A DNA stretch of 64,000 nt from Caldifarciminota bacterium (GCA_016934635.1 JAFGSK010000044.1:112784-176783), one strand, 5' to 3'. Counted from the stretch's first letter, positions 8,310 to 17,119 are shown. Notes: generated by a model not told the origin, from the letters alone. Translations and numbers: made by a program.

Positions 8310-8852
8310 CTAACTCCTTTTAAGTTCCAGCATCTTCTCTTCAAGCAAGAAGATCAGGACTTCTTCCTCTTCCTCGTCCAACCCCATCAGTTCATTATAA
8401 ATATCAGTCGGCTTACGCTCGGTATAGTCCAGCATTACTTCTCTTAACTCTTCATCCTCCGACATGATCAACGTGATAAGCTGAATACCCTCGTCCCGGG
8501 ACAAGGTGTCGCCGTTAATCATCACAAACTCGGCTTCTCTAGCCCCCTCGAATAGAGTCTTCCCACCAAAGACCAAAAATCCGATTATCGCGACCGTCAC
8601 CGCGGCCGGGGCGACAACCCAGCGCCACCAGCGAATTCGAGGGCGGGAAGGAACAGACCACATCACAGGTTTGAGGTCGGGAGCGGTGTCCACCTTGGTA
8701 AGGGCAAGGACCTGTTTAAGACTGTCGAGTTCCCGTCGATAGAGAGCGGATTCCTTGAGCTTCTTCGCTACCTTTGAACGCTCCTTTACATCCAGTTCTC
8801 CATCCAGAAAGGCAATAAGCTTTTCCCTTGTCTCAGTATCTATCTTCTTCAT
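8310..8852 (-). CDS. Membrane-anchored anti-sigma factor
   Basis: A 180-residue single-pass protein. The N-terminal cytoplasmic part opens 'TREKLIAFLDGELDVKERSKVAKKL', which matches the anti-sigma helix that clamps ECF sigma factors. The HxxxCxxC zinc motif of the ZAS group is absent. A transmembrane helix lies at about residues 82-100 ('VVAPAAVTVAIIGFLVF'), and the periplasmic part is acidic. It begins 11 bases after the sigma gene, the usual partner order. It probably holds the sigma factor at the inner membrane until a stress signal arrives. Confidence 0.8.
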   Translation of the reverse strand: MKKIDTETREKLIAFLDGELDVKERSKVAKKLKESALYRRELDSLKQVLALTKVDTAPDLKPVMWSVPSRPRIRWWRWVVAPAAVTVAIIGFLVFGGKTLFEGAREAEFVMINGDTLSRDEGIQLITLIMSEDEELREVMLDYTERKPTDIYNELMGLDEEEEEVLIFLLEEKMLELKRS

Positions 8853-8863
8853 CTCTATCCTTA

Positions 8864-9397
8864 CTAATCGACGAATCCCTTCAGGCTCTCGCGGAGCTTG
8901 AGAATCGCGTGGTGATAACTCGCCTTGACCGCACCTTCGGAAAGCCCAAGAACCTCGGCGATCTCCGCATGGGGGCGTTCCTCTTCGTAGCGCATGTGAA
9001 ATATCGCCCGCTGCCTGGGTGGAAGATCGTTTATTGCCCGGGTGGCCGCTTGCTTTAATTCTTGCTGCCGTGCGGAGTTTTCAGGATTATTCGAGGTTTC
9101 CACCTGTTCCATATCCATCTCGGTCCGCTTCAGCTTCGAGCCTCTGCGCAGCTTGTTGAGGATGAGGTTAACCGTTATCCGATAAAGCCAGGTAGAGAAC
9201 TGTGCATCGCCTCGAAATTTCTTAAGCGATCGATAGGCTTTCATAAATGCCTCCTGGACTGCATCTTCCACGTCGGCACGGTTATGAAGCATCCTCCATG
9301 CCAGAGCGCACAGCTTTTTCTCGTATCTGCGCACCAGGATCTCGAACAGGTCGGCTTGACCCTTCTTGACTCTTTCAACAACTTCATGATCTTCCAT
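8864..9397 (-). CDS. ECF-type RNA polymerase sigma factor (RpoE-like)
   Basis: About 177 residues with region 2 ('ILVRRYEKKLCALAWRML', 'DAVQEAFMKAYRSL', 'FSTWLYRITVN') and region 4 ('LPPRQRAIFHMRY', then 'EIAEVLGLSEGAVKASYH'). The longest frame opens at a TTG (9421) without a ribosome site. I prefer the ATG at 9397, which has GGTGAT six bases upstream and gives 'MEDHEVVERV', a normal ECF beginning. It heads a four-gene operon with anti-sigma factor, Spy-like protein and lipoprotein. Its promoter looks vegetative, so autoregulation is not obvious. Confidence 0.92.
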   Translation of the reverse strand: MEDHEVVERVKKGQADLFEILVRRYEKKLCALAWRMLHNRADVEDAVQEAFMKAYRSLKKFRGDAQFSTWLYRITVNLILNKLRRGSKLKRTEMDMEQVETSNNPENSARQQELKQAATRAINDLPPRQRAIFHMRYEEERPHAEIAEVLGLSEGAVKASYHHAILKLRESLKGFVD

Positions 9398-9463
9398 CTC
9401 CTCATCACCATTTAGACACAAAAAAAGGCGAATAGTTTAATCGCTCAATGCGGTACATAATCT

Positions 9464-9491
9464 ATAATAGTGAGGTTACGGGCACTGTCAA
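9464..9491 (-). promoter_or_regulatory. Vegetative promoter of the ECF operon
   Basis: On the minus strand TTGACA (9491-9486), 16 bases, TATTAT (9469-9464). Predicted leader about 58 bases. Confidence 0.65.
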
Positions 9492-9521
9492 GTGAAAAAG
9501 TGCTCGTTCCCGCCGCAGGCG

Positions 9522-9554
9522 GACGCTTGCGAACCGGAGGTTCAAAGATCGCAG
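9522..9554. repeat. Dispersed 33-bp intergenic repeat
   Basis: Nearly identical in inverted orientation to 37863-37896 (core GAACCTCCGGTTCGCAAGCG). Partial relatives lie at 42421-42443 and 44427-44464. Confidence 0.7.
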
Positions 9555-9854
9555 ACGGCCTTCGGATGAGCTCGCTTCTGACTCTGGGAGAGGATTAAAG
9601 GTAAGACAAACACTCTTGTTTGTCTAGGACAGGTAAGAGTGCCTTTCCTACATGATTAAAAAAACACACAACCCGTGAAGTTCGCAATTTGCGAGATTAA
9701 AAAGCATCAGCCGAAGGCGGAGATAAACTCGCATGCGACCTCCGCCCACATTTTTCAAGGCTGAGGATTAATTAGAATGGTTCGACAGATGCAGGATAGA
9801 TTGACACCCTGAGAGGGTGTCCTCCATTCTCCGCAGGTTGTGAATAAGATTCAG

Positions 9855-9882
9855 CTCTGTGTCCTCTGTGATCTCTGTGTTT
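9855..9882. repeat. CTCTGTG-rich dispersed element
   Basis: Three near-tandem copies of CTCTGTG(T/A). Recurs at 62561-62588, in part at 10926-10943 and 63901-63910, and inverted near 59671 and 62285. Confidence 0.6.
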
Positions 9883-9918
9883 AATAATACCCTATAGATG
9901 AGAGCTCAACCTTAACCG

Positions 9919-10755
9919 CTAAAACCTGATACTCACCAGCTGTATCGATATCTGCATGGTTGAGGTTCCTGGCGTTGAACCTTCTATCGCATTCCCAGGA
10001 TACGGACAGTTATCCTCACCCATTGACCAGGTTGCGTATACGGCTCCAGTTCCATGGTTACTTTGCTCCTCAGGCTTCCACCACAGCTGGTATGAGTAGA
10101 AAAAGAGCGCCGTGCCCGCGCCCAGGATAGAGCCGGCGATTACGTCGCCCGGGTAGTGCCGGTTGTCTTTTATCCGGGTATAGCCTATCCATCCCGCTCC
10201 CGTAGCTAAAAGGGCGGTAATTCCGGATTTGACCGCCACTGCCCATGGATCGTCCGACCGCCACTCGTCCCAGGTATAAAGCGCAAGGTAGGTGGCGGTT
10301 GTGAAGGCGTGGGTTGCGTGTCCTGATGGAAAGCTCTTGCGGGCCTTTTTAACCTCGATTCCCTGCTGGATACGGTCATAATAGTCCGGGCGGGGACGGC
10401 CAAAAAAGATTTTGCCAAAGTCTTTGATAAAGAATCCTACGGTGAGCGCCTGGATCCCACCTTTCAGATGGCGGTAGCTGCGGTCATTGAGCCAGCCGTC
10501 CTGGTTGGGTAAGAGACTAACCAACCCCACTCCGGCAAGCCCGCCTGCAAGCACCCATGAATTAGGTATCAGGTCCTCTTTATAGGGCTTATCACCAGGG
10601 CCTTCTATCAAGGGCTTTTCAAATATTGGATAAGATAATGCGCACAAACCACCACCTAAGGTGGAGCCCCCAATTATTCCCCAGTCCAAGGCCTCCCTCT
10701 GCCAGGAAGCGGAAACGAGTACAGGTACCAGGATAACGACAATCTTTCCTATCAT
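9919..10755 (-). CDS. PAP2-superfamily phosphatase, secreted or membrane-bound
   Basis: A 278-residue protein with all three motifs of type 2 phosphatidic-acid phosphatases: K-x6-RP ('KIFFGRPRP', about residue 118), 'FPSGHATHAF' (about residue 142) and R-x5-H-x3-D ('RIKDNRHYPGD', about residue 195). These residues form the vanadium-haloperoxidase-like active site that removes phosphate from lipid phosphates such as phosphatidate or undecaprenyl pyrophosphate. An N-terminal signal or anchor ('IVVILVPVLVSAS') and several hydrophobic helices place it in the envelope. A tail of about 45 residues after the last motif is not typical. It is monocistronic, with a promoter so close that the mRNA is probably leaderless. 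Confidence 0.88.
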   Translation of the reverse strand: MIGKIVVILVPVLVSASWQREALDWGIIGGSTLGGGLCALSYPIFEKPLIEGPGDKPYKEDLIPNSWVLAGGLAGVGLVSLLPNQDGWLNDRSYRHLKGGIQALTVGFFIKDFGKIFFGRPRPDYYDRIQQGIEVKKARKSFPSGHATHAFTTATYLALYTWDEWRSDDPWAVAVKSGITALLATGAGWIGYTRIKDNRHYPGDVIAGSILGAGTALFFYSYQLWWKPEEQSNHGTGAVYATWSMGEDNCPYPGNAIEGSTPGTSTMQISIQLVSIRF

Positions 10756-10761
10756 CAGCGT

Positions 10762-10789
10762 ACTCTATTGGGGTATAAGAGGTTGTCAA
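10762..10789 (-). promoter_or_regulatory. Promoter of PAP2 gene, start-proximal (leaderless type)
   Basis: TTGACA (10789-10784), 16 bases, TAGAGT (10767-10762), then six bases to the ATG at 10755. No Shine-Dalgarno site fits. Confidence 0.7.
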
Positions 10790-10800
10790 GTAATTCGTTT

Positions 10801-11040
10801 GATTGAAGATTGAAAGATTATACGACTGAAAGATTTGAAGATTATAAGATTCCAAGGTTACTCCTTGTGGTAGCTCTAACATTTACTAAACTCATTTCTC
10901 AAACACATGCAAATTGTCTCGTTCATCTCTGAGTTCTCTGTGTTAAAAAAACACCAGCTCCATGGAGACAACTCCGTCGCCTTCACTCGCTTCGACCTAC
11001 GCCCTCAGCTCGTGTTCCTTGTGGTTAGTCCCTTCCTGTC
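10801..11040. repeat. Composite intergenic repeat
   Basis: Starts with degenerate GAAGATT tandem units (10801-10857), like those at 62310-62342 and 63712-63760. It then contains CTCTGTG (10926-10943) and a block at 10959-11000 that resembles the 50-bp tandem units at 63914-64000 (GGAGACAACT, CGTCG, TTC, CGACCT). No gene is visible. Confidence 0.55.
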
Positions 11041-11116
11041 TTGTGCTATAAGCCGTCGGCTGGTAACCGTGAGCCGGTAGCTGTCAGCGACCAGCGGTTG
11101 GCGGTACGCGGTTCAA

Positions 11117-11145
11117 TTGACTTTTTTGACCTGTTTCAGTATAGT
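11117..11145 (+). promoter_or_regulatory. Promoter of first antiporter, start-proximal (leaderless type)
   Basis: TTGACT (11117-11122), 17 bases, TATAGT (11140-11145), then six bases to the GTG at 11152. Confidence 0.75.
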
Positions 11146-11151
11146 CTATTC

Positions 11152-12918
11152 GTGAGTATCCTAGGAGAGCACGACATCCTCATTTTCCTTTTAGAATTGG
11201 CATTCCTTTTGGGTGCGGCAAGGCTTGCAGGCGAGCTTTGCAAGAAGATACATCAGCCTGCACTGGTCGGTGAACTCCTGGTCGGCATCTTATTCGGGCC
11301 GACCGTTTTGGGTCGGCTGATACCTCAAGAGACTGCCCAGCTTCTTTACGTGGATTCGTCCCAGATGCTGGATACGGTTGCATGGCTCGGCGGCTTTTTC
11401 CTGCTTCTTGTCATAGGTTTCGACGTCGATATAGGCGCTATCTGGAAAAGGAAGCGCTCGTCCCTGACCATCGGCATCGCAGGAGTGCTTATACCCTTGA
11501 TTATGGGCATCGGTCTGGCATTCTTATTGCCGCAGGCGTACAAGCTGCTACCGACGGGAATCCCTAGCCTTGTTCCAGAAACCACCGAACCCTGGATATT
11601 TGCCCTGTTCCTGGGGACCGCGGTAGCAATATCGGCAATCCCTGTGATAGCGCGCGCCCTGCACGACCTTGACATCCTTAAAAGCGACCTCGGACTCGAC
11701 ATACTTTCCGCCTTCGCGGTGAACGACATCATCGGCTGGGCCGCGTTTACCATCATACTGGGTCTTGCGGTACAATCGAGGTTCAACTGGTTCACCCTTC
11801 TCAAGGTTCTTGGAGGAACCGCGGTGTTCGTGGGAGTTTGCCTGACCCTGGGCCGCAGGTTCGTGAACTGGGTGGTTCTGAAATTCAACCGCAGCCGCCT
11901 GCCCAAACCCGGTATAGTCTTGACCTTTATCTTCGTTCTGGGTGCGTTGTGCGGGGTCGTTACGCATTACATAGGCATCCACGCATCCCTGGGGTTCCTC
12001 CTGGCCGGGATGATGGCCGGCTCCTCACACCAGATAAAAGGCCGCAGCCGCGACATCATCAGCCAGCTTGTACACGCGGTATTCGTTCCCCTTTTCTTCA
12101 CGAATATCGGCATCAAGGTCAACTTCTGGGAGAACTTCGATCTCCTGCTCGTCGGTACGGTCACAGCCGTAGCAATAGGCGGCAAGTTCCTGGGGGCATG
12201 GGCAGGTTCAAGGTTTTCGGGTATTCCCAGGCAGGACTCTGTCTCTATAGGATTCGCCCACATACCGGGCGGGGCCATGGAGATAATCGTCGCCTATCTC
12301 GCGCTTGAGGCCGGGATCATCAATCCCCCGGTGTTCGAGGCGATACTGGTCGCGGCAATCATCTCCTCGGTCCTCGTGGGACCGCTCCTGACCCTTTCAC
12401 TGCGCCTGCGCAGGGGATTCGACGCGCGGGAGTTCCTTGCCGAGGATGCGGTCCTGTCATCTCTTCATGCCAGAACGCCCGAGGAAGCCATCGCAGAGCT
12501 TTGCGAGGCAATAGCAAGGCATCCCGGGATGCCTCGGGCAAAAGCCTCCTGCGCCGCTGTCGATTTAAGGGAGGAGCTCATGAGTACCGGCATGGAGCTG
12601 GGGATAGCCATCCCGCACGCAAGGATGCCCGAGCTTGCCAATCCCGTCTTTGCCTTCGGACGCTCGTTGAGAGGCTTGGACTGGAACACCCCTGACGACC
12701 TGCCTGTAAAGTTCGTGTTCCTGATACTCACGCCTGAGCCTGACCGAAAGGACGACCAGGTAAAGATACTGGCCGCTATAGCAAGGGCGTGGAGCGATCC
12801 CGCTGTCAGGGAAAAGATGCTCGCCGCCGAGGGCCGGGACGAGATGCTTTCGGTATTCAACGCCTCACTCAGGCGAGACTTGCACCGCTTCCGCGGTCGG
12901 ATTGGATCCCTAAGATAA
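11152..12918 (+). CDS. CPA2-family cation:proton antiporter fused to a PTS EIIA-like domain
   Basis: About 588 residues. The N-terminal 400 form a Kef/CPA2-type membrane domain with about a dozen helices ('PALVGELLVGILFGPTVLG', 'LGTAVAISAIPVIARAL'). Such proteins exchange Na+ or K+ for H+ across the inner membrane. The last 145 residues are a fructose/nitrogen-type PTS EIIA domain with the phosphorylatable His in 'GIAIPHARMPEL'. The frame extends upstream to 11041, but 11152 (GTG) is preferred because the helix-rich family start 'ILGEHDILIFLLEL' follows and a consensus promoter sits just before it. A close paralogue follows at 13154. EIIA phosphorylation may regulate transport, by inference. 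Confidence 0.88.
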   Translation: MSILGEHDILIFLLELAFLLGAARLAGELCKKIHQPALVGELLVGILFGPTVLGRLIPQETAQLLYVDSSQMLDTVAWLGGFFLLLVIGFDVDIGAIWKRKRSSLTIGIAGVLIPLIMGIGLAFLLPQAYKLLPTGIPSLVPETTEPWIFALFLGTAVAISAIPVIARALHDLDILKSDLGLDILSAFAVNDIIGWAAFTIILGLAVQSRFNWFTLLKVLGGTAVFVGVCLTLGRRFVNWVVLKFNRSRLPKPGIVLTFIFVLGALCGVVTHYIGIHASLGFLLAGMMAGSSHQIKGRSRDIISQLVHAVFVPLFFTNIGIKVNFWENFDLLLVGTVTAVAIGGKFLGAWAGSRFSGIPRQDSVSIGFAHIPGGAMEIIVAYLALEAGIINPPVFEAILVAAIISSVLVGPLLTLSLRLRRGFDAREFLAEDAVLSSLHARTPEEAIAELCEAIARHPGMPRAKASCAAVDLREELMSTGMELGIAIPHARMPELANPVFAFGRSLRGLDWNTPDDLPVKFVFLILTPEPDRKDDQVKILAAIARAWSDPAVREKMLAAEGRDEMLSVFNASLRRDLHRFRGRIGSLR

Positions 12919-13120
12919 CCTTCCTTAAGCGACCGATATATTGTGGATTGGTATCATTCTTTTTCGTGACATAGGGTACATGTAATTCCTTTGGAGCGTC
13001 CTTGAACTTTCGCAATCTTCTTAACTTCTCCGAGCCTCAAGTGTTCGCGAAATGAAAAAAGGGGCATTGTTTTCGGGCTCCCTGCGGAGTTGCACAGCAA
13101 CGGCGTAGGGTTTAAAATTA
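12919..13120. other. Gap between the antiporter genes
   Basis: About 200 bases, no gene seen. It contains a GC-rich stretch with 'CTCCGAGCCTCAAG' (13029-13042), distantly like the dispersed element at 44441-44460. Confidence 0.35.
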
Positions 13121-13148
13121 TTGACATGTTATTCAGATTGTATATATT
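13121..13148 (+). promoter_or_regulatory. Promoter of second antiporter, start-proximal (leaderless type)
   Basis: TTGACA (13121-13126), 16 bases, TATATT (13143-13148), then five bases to the GTG at 13154. The same arrangement as its paralogue. Confidence 0.75.
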
Positions 13149-13153
13149 GAGCC

Positions 13154-14938
13154 GTGCACTTCCTTGCTGAACATAACCTTTTGATCTTTCTCCTTCAACT
13201 CGTCGTACTTTTGCTCGCTGCCAGAGGGGCAGGGGAGCTTTTCCGCAGACTCAAACAGCCCGCCCTGGTCGGGGAAATACTGGTCGGGATCATCTTCGGG
13301 CCCACGGTCATGAAAAGAATCCTGCCCAGTGTCTACGACTTCTTCTTCCTCTTGGGTGACGTATCCAAGCAACCTGTAACAGAAACCGTGAATCAGATAA
13401 CCCAGCACACGATGTTCCAGACCGTATCCTGGCTAGGGGTGTTGTTCCTGCTCCTGGTAACCGGGTTCGAGGTTGAAGTGGATGCGGTCTACAAGCAGCG
13501 TCGATCCTCTTTGACCATCGGTTTCGTGGGTGTGCTTATCCCTTTAGCCATGGGTTTCGGGCTGGCATTCCTTCTTCCTGACCGTTACATGGTCGATGCA
13601 CAGAACAAGATCGTTTTCGCCTTGTTCCTCGGCACTGCGGTGGCCATATCCGCCATCCCGATCATCGCCAAGGTTCTGCACGACCTGGATATCCTCAAAA
13701 GCGACGTAGGGTTGACCATAATCTCGGCCTTTACGGTAAACGACATCCTGGGCTGGGTGGCGTTTACCGTCGTTCTCGGGCTGGCTACCCAACAAAGGCT
13801 TGACTGGATCACGTCTTTGCGGGTCTTCGGGGGAACCGCGGTCTTCATTGCCTTCAGTTTGACATTCGGTCGAAAACTCGTTAACAAGGCGGTGGAATGG
13901 ATAAACCGCAGTCCGCTGCCGAAACCGGGAAGCGTGCTGACCTTTATCGTACTGCTGGGTGGGGCGTGCGGGGCATTGACCCAGCTCATCGGCATCCACG
14001 CCGCATTCGGATTTCTCGTTGCCGGGGTGATGGCAGGGGCCTCGCCTGCCATCTCCGAACGCAGCCGGGAGATCATATCGCAGATGGTGTACGCCGTATT
14101 CGTACCCCTGTTCTTTGTAAGCATCGGTATCCAGTTAGACTTCCTGGCCAACTTCGACTGGTTACTCGTGACTTCGATCACCGTCGTGGCGATAGGGGGA
14201 AAATTCGCAGGTGCCTGGCTCGGAGCGAGACTGTCTGCCATCAAGGGACGCGACGCAACGGCCCTGGGCATCGCTCATATCCCTGGCGGGGCTATGGAGA
14301 TACTCATCGGTGTCCTGGCGCTTGAGTTCGGTCTTATCAACGAGATGGTTTTCGAGGCCGTGGTCGTAGCGGCTATAGTCTCATCGATTATGGTTGGCCC
14401 GTTGTTATCGGCGGTTCTGCGGCTGCGCAAGGCGTTCAATGCACTCGGATTTCTGCTTACAGACGCGGTCGTTTTTGAACTGGCAGGCAATACCCCGCAG
14501 GAGGCCATAGGCGAGCTCTGCGGTTCCCTGTCCGATCACGAGGGGATGCCCGGTGCCGGACGCTCGTGCGCCGCGGTGAACCTTCGGGAGGATATCGTGG
14601 GTACGGGTATGGAGAAGGGTATCGCAATCCCTCACGCCCGGATGCCTGAGCTCGCACGACCGGTCTTTACCTTCGGCAGATCCGAAGGATTGGATTGGAA
14701 TACCTCGGACGGCTTGCCGGTGAAGCTCGTGTTTCTTTTGCTCTCACCTGTGGAGGATAAGGAGAACCTTCAGGTCAAGATACTGGCTTCAATAGCCCGG
14801 GTGATGTCGGACGAAAGGGTTCGTAACGAGATGCTTGAGGCTCAATCGAGGGAGAAGATGCTCGGCGTCTTCACGGCGGCCCTGCGCCGCGACCGTATGC
14901 GACTTGCTAGTCGCAAGTCGCAGTCCTCTCATCCATAA
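13154..14938 (+). CDS. CPA2-family antiporter fused to a PTS EIIA-like domain (second copy)
   Basis: A 594-residue paralogue of the 11152 gene, alike along its whole length: 'PALVGEILVGIIFGPTVM', 'LGTAVAISAIPIIAKVLHDLD' and EIIA active-site 'GIAIPHARMPEL' at about residue 495. It differs by an insert of about 18 residues after the second helix ('FFLLGDVSKQPVTETVN'). Both antiporters have the same domain order and separate promoters, so they are probably expressed independently and may differ in ion preference. Its 3' end encodes a perfect inverted repeat (GCGACTTGC / GCAAGTCGC, about 14907-14929), which might act as a transcript end although no T-run follows. Confidence 0.88.
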   Translation: MHFLAEHNLLIFLLQLVVLLLAARGAGELFRRLKQPALVGEILVGIIFGPTVMKRILPSVYDFFFLLGDVSKQPVTETVNQITQHTMFQTVSWLGVLFLLLVTGFEVEVDAVYKQRRSSLTIGFVGVLIPLAMGFGLAFLLPDRYMVDAQNKIVFALFLGTAVAISAIPIIAKVLHDLDILKSDVGLTIISAFTVNDILGWVAFTVVLGLATQQRLDWITSLRVFGGTAVFIAFSLTFGRKLVNKAVEWINRSPLPKPGSVLTFIVLLGGACGALTQLIGIHAAFGFLVAGVMAGASPAISERSREIISQMVYAVFVPLFFVSIGIQLDFLANFDWLLVTSITVVAIGGKFAGAWLGARLSAIKGRDATALGIAHIPGGAMEILIGVLALEFGLINEMVFEAVVVAAIVSSIMVGPLLSAVLRLRKAFNALGFLLTDAVVFELAGNTPQEAIGELCGSLSDHEGMPGAGRSCAAVNLREDIVGTGMEKGIAIPHARMPELARPVFTFGRSEGLDWNTSDGLPVKLVFLLLSPVEDKENLQVKILASIARVMSDERVRNEMLEAQSREKMLGVFTAALRRDRMRLASRKSQSSHP

Positions 14939-14985
14939 TCACGCGATCGAGCACTATACACCACACGTACCTGGAAGTTATTCTC

Positions 14986-15762
14986 CTACTCCGATTCGGA
15001 CTCCTCAAGGCTGAAGGTGAAGGTCAACGTGCCCTCGACCTTGATTGGCGTGCCTGAGACGTGCTGGGGAGGATTAAATTCAAACTTCTTCGCCGCCTCC
15101 AACGCCGCCTCGTCCAGTTCAGCGTAACCCGAGCTTCGGGCAACCTTCGCCTCCTCAACCTTGCCCTCGGTGTCGATCAAAACCGTGACTAGTACGGTGC
15201 CTTCATAACCCTTGTTTTGCAGCTCTTCCGGATATAGAGCCTCAGCTCGCTTTACGACCTCCAGGGGCTTTATCAGGGGCCTCAGGTCGAGGTTCCAGAT
15301 GTCGGTGGTGTCGGCGGTAGTGTCGGCTGCGGTTGTATCTCCTTGAGGGGGTGTTGAGGTTTCCAGGCTGTCTCGTTCATCCGTTTCCGAAGGCTCCCAA
15401 TCACCCAGTAAGAAGTTAAAGGGTATCGAGACCCAAACCTTCACCGGCTTGCCTCTGTGTTCGGCAGGGGTGAACGTCCACTTCACGGCGGCATCGAGTG
15501 CGGCCTTGTCCAAACTCTCGTAACCTGAGCTTTGCACGAGTTTCGCTTCGGCAATCGTCCCGTCGGTCGAAACCAGGGCTTCAACGAAAACAATACCTTC
15601 GTAACCTTCCCTTCTAGCCTCCTCAGGATATTCAGGTTTGACTTCTGTGATAAGTTCAGGTTTTTCTTGAACCTTGGTGAATTTCACCACCTTTGCCTCG
15701 CCTGCAAGACACGTAACAGCGGTAACCAACGCGACGAAAAATCCAATTCCTGCCTTATTCAT
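14986..15762 (-). CDS. Secreted protein with two TonB C-terminal domains
   Basis: A 258-residue protein with an N-terminal signal peptide, then two TonB_C domains: about residues 38-115 ('PEYPEEARREGYEGIVFVEALV', given here as the first strand-helix unit) and about 170-250. Both carry the 'SSGYESLDKAALDAA' / 'SSGYAELDEAALEAA' element and the following 'W/F-x-F-x-P' strand. Classical TonB has an inner-membrane anchor and a Pro-rich linker; neither is present, and a linker rich in Thr, Asp and Ala joins the domains. The protein should therefore be periplasmic. It could bind receptor TonB boxes without energising them, or work with the lipoprotein operon just upstream. AAGGAGG precedes the ATG. 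Confidence 0.85.
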   Translation of the reverse strand: MNKAGIGFFVALVTAVTCLAGEAKVVKFTKVQEKPELITEVKPEYPEEARREGYEGIVFVEALVSTDGTIAEAKLVQSSGYESLDKAALDAAVKWTFTPAEHRGKPVKVWVSIPFNFLLGDWEPSETDERDSLETSTPPQGDTTAADTTADTTDIWNLDLRPLIKPLEVVKRAEALYPEELQNKGYEGTVLVTVLIDTEGKVEEAKVARSSGYAELDEAALEAAKKFEFNPPQHVSGTPIKVEGTLTFTFSLEESESE

Positions 15763-15798
15763 TTATTATCCTCCTTGGTTTTTCTTACCTGCTTTTTT

Positions 15799-15826
15799 AT
15801 TCTAACCCGTTTTAACGTACGGTCAA
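15799..15826 (-). promoter_or_regulatory. Promoter of the double TonB_C gene
   Basis: TTGACC (15826-15821), 16 bases, TAGAAT (15804-15799). The leader of about 30 bases has a strong AAGGAGG. Confidence 0.7.
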
Positions 15827-15931
15827 CATCTCCTCTATATCGTCACGACAAATACCGACTTGTGCGTATCTTGATTTCGAGGTTAGTGCTCGTACTGTAA
15901 CTATAGTAGTCCAGCCACTCCTCGGATGCCT

Positions 15932-17119
15932 TCATCGCCCATCCTCGATCGAATACCTCTTCTCCCGATCTATCCGTTCGCTCCTCTGAACATAATACCC
16001 GAACTCGTCCAACGGGCAAAGGTAGAATACCGCATTCCGCTGAGTACTGCGTTGTGTGATATAATCGAACCGGACACCGTCCGCACAGAGCACTAAGGCA
16101 GGGATTTCATCGCCTTTCTCCCTTTTTGAACTCAGATAATCATCAAACTCATCGAGGGTCGTGGTATCTCTTTCAGGCGTTACAATATGACCGTCCGGTG
16201 TTATCCACACAGCAAGCCAACCGGTGGATTTCAATCTGGTTTCTGGATCTGTATCGATATCCGAAAGCCAGTACGGAAAATCCAGATACCCGTATTGTCT
16301 GCTCTTAAGGGAAGGCGTTATATCTTTAAGTTCACCGGGTACGATGCAGAAACCTGTAATGATATCCGAGAACTGGTTGACCGTCTCGACCACTATAACG
16401 TTATTACCCAAATCCCTCCATGCGGTAACGACCGGGATTACGTCGGCATAAGTTGCATTCTTGCTGAAAGTTAATACGATGTTGTTGTTTACAAAAAAGA
16501 GCTTGTATTCGGCTGCCGTGATCTCCGAACCGTCAAACAGTACCTTTCCGTCCTCTTCTACGCTAACCAGATGTTCGTTGGTCAACAGCAGGTCGATCAT
16601 CAGGTGATCGTAGTAAAAAGATGGTAATTTCTCATCAAAAATGAAATCAGACACCTTGCGCCTGCTGAACCTTTTCGTTTCGCGAACCTCGCTCGTGTAT
16701 GTCTGTTTGAGTATACCGTAGAGCTCGTGGGCCTTGTTGAAGTCGGTGTATGAGTAGCCCAGACTCCTGCAGGCCATCCTTGCTCCCCTTTTCATCCTCC
16801 TGCGGGTACGCACCCCGTCACTCCCGAACCAGGTACCTACCGCAACGCCAAGTGAACCTGATTCGTAAACCGCGTCGCAAACGACCGCATAGTTCCCGTG
16901 CGCGGAGAGATTAGGAAGTTTCCTTTCCTTTTTCTTGAGGAACCAGAAATCGGGTGCAAATTCGGCAGCTAATTGGTAGAAAAAGTCTTCTTTATACTGA
17001 CCTTCGAGTATAGCCTCGCGGCACTCGCGGTACTCTTCGCGGGACAGGGGGTCAACACAAGCTGCATGAACGAGTATTAAAAGCAGAAATGTCAAAACAA
17101 GAGACTTTCTACTCAGCAT
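15932..17119 (-). CDS. Lipoprotein with two possible ExbD/TolR-like periplasmic domains
   Basis: About 395 residues. I chose the ATG at 17119 (AGGA site; 'MLSRKSLVLTF') rather than 17140. The lipobox is 'VHAAC'. After an N-terminal domain shared with the next gene ('EYRECREAI', 'CRSLGYSYTDFNKAHELYG') two segments resemble the ExbD/TolR periplasmic fold. One reads 'LVSVEEDGKVLFDGSEIT' then 'ATYADVIPVVTAWRDLG'. The other is 'LAVWITPDGHIV' then 'ALVLCADGVRFDYI'. ExbD normally has an N-terminal transmembrane helix with a key Asp; here only a lipid anchor exists. The start overlaps the preceding gene by 11 bases. The ExbD similarity is my own reading and needs a profile search. Confidence 0.6.
   Translation of the reverse strand: MLSRKSLVLTFLLLILVHAACVDPLSREEYRECREAILEGQYKEDFFYQLAAEFAPDFWFLKKKERKLPNLSAHGNYAVVCDAVYESGSLGVAVGTWFGSDGVRTRRRMKRGARMACRSLGYSYTDFNKAHELYGILKQTYTSEVRETKRFSRRKVSDFIFDEKLPSFYYDHLMIDLLLTNEHLVSVEEDGKVLFDGSEITAAEYKLFFVNNNIVLTFSKNATYADVIPVVTAWRDLGNNVIVVETVNQFSDIITGFCIVPGELKDITPSLKSRQYGYLDFPYWLSDIDTDPETRLKSTGWLAVWITPDGHIVTPERDTTTLDEFDDYLSSKREKGDEIPALVLCADGVRFDYITQRSTQRNAVFYLCPLDEFGYYVQRSERIDREKRYSIEDGR

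Larger units (their letters stand above)
9492..9918. other. Non-coding stretch built of dispersed repeats
   Basis: About 430 bases without a plausible gene. It holds a 33-base element at 9522-9554 that recurs inverted at 37863-37896, a palindromic 'ACACCCTGAGAGGGTGTC' (9808-9825) also found near 63540, and the CTCTGTG-rich element at 9855-9882. It looks like an intergenic repeat cluster. Confidence 0.6.

Noticed and set aside
9398..9421. TTG start of the ECF sigma factor
   Set aside because: No ribosome site; the ATG at 9397 has GGTGAT at good spacing and gives the normal family start.
11041..11151. Upstream extension of the first antiporter
   Set aside because: The added residues are not hydrophobic, precede a consensus promoter, and have no counterpart in the paralogue at 13154.
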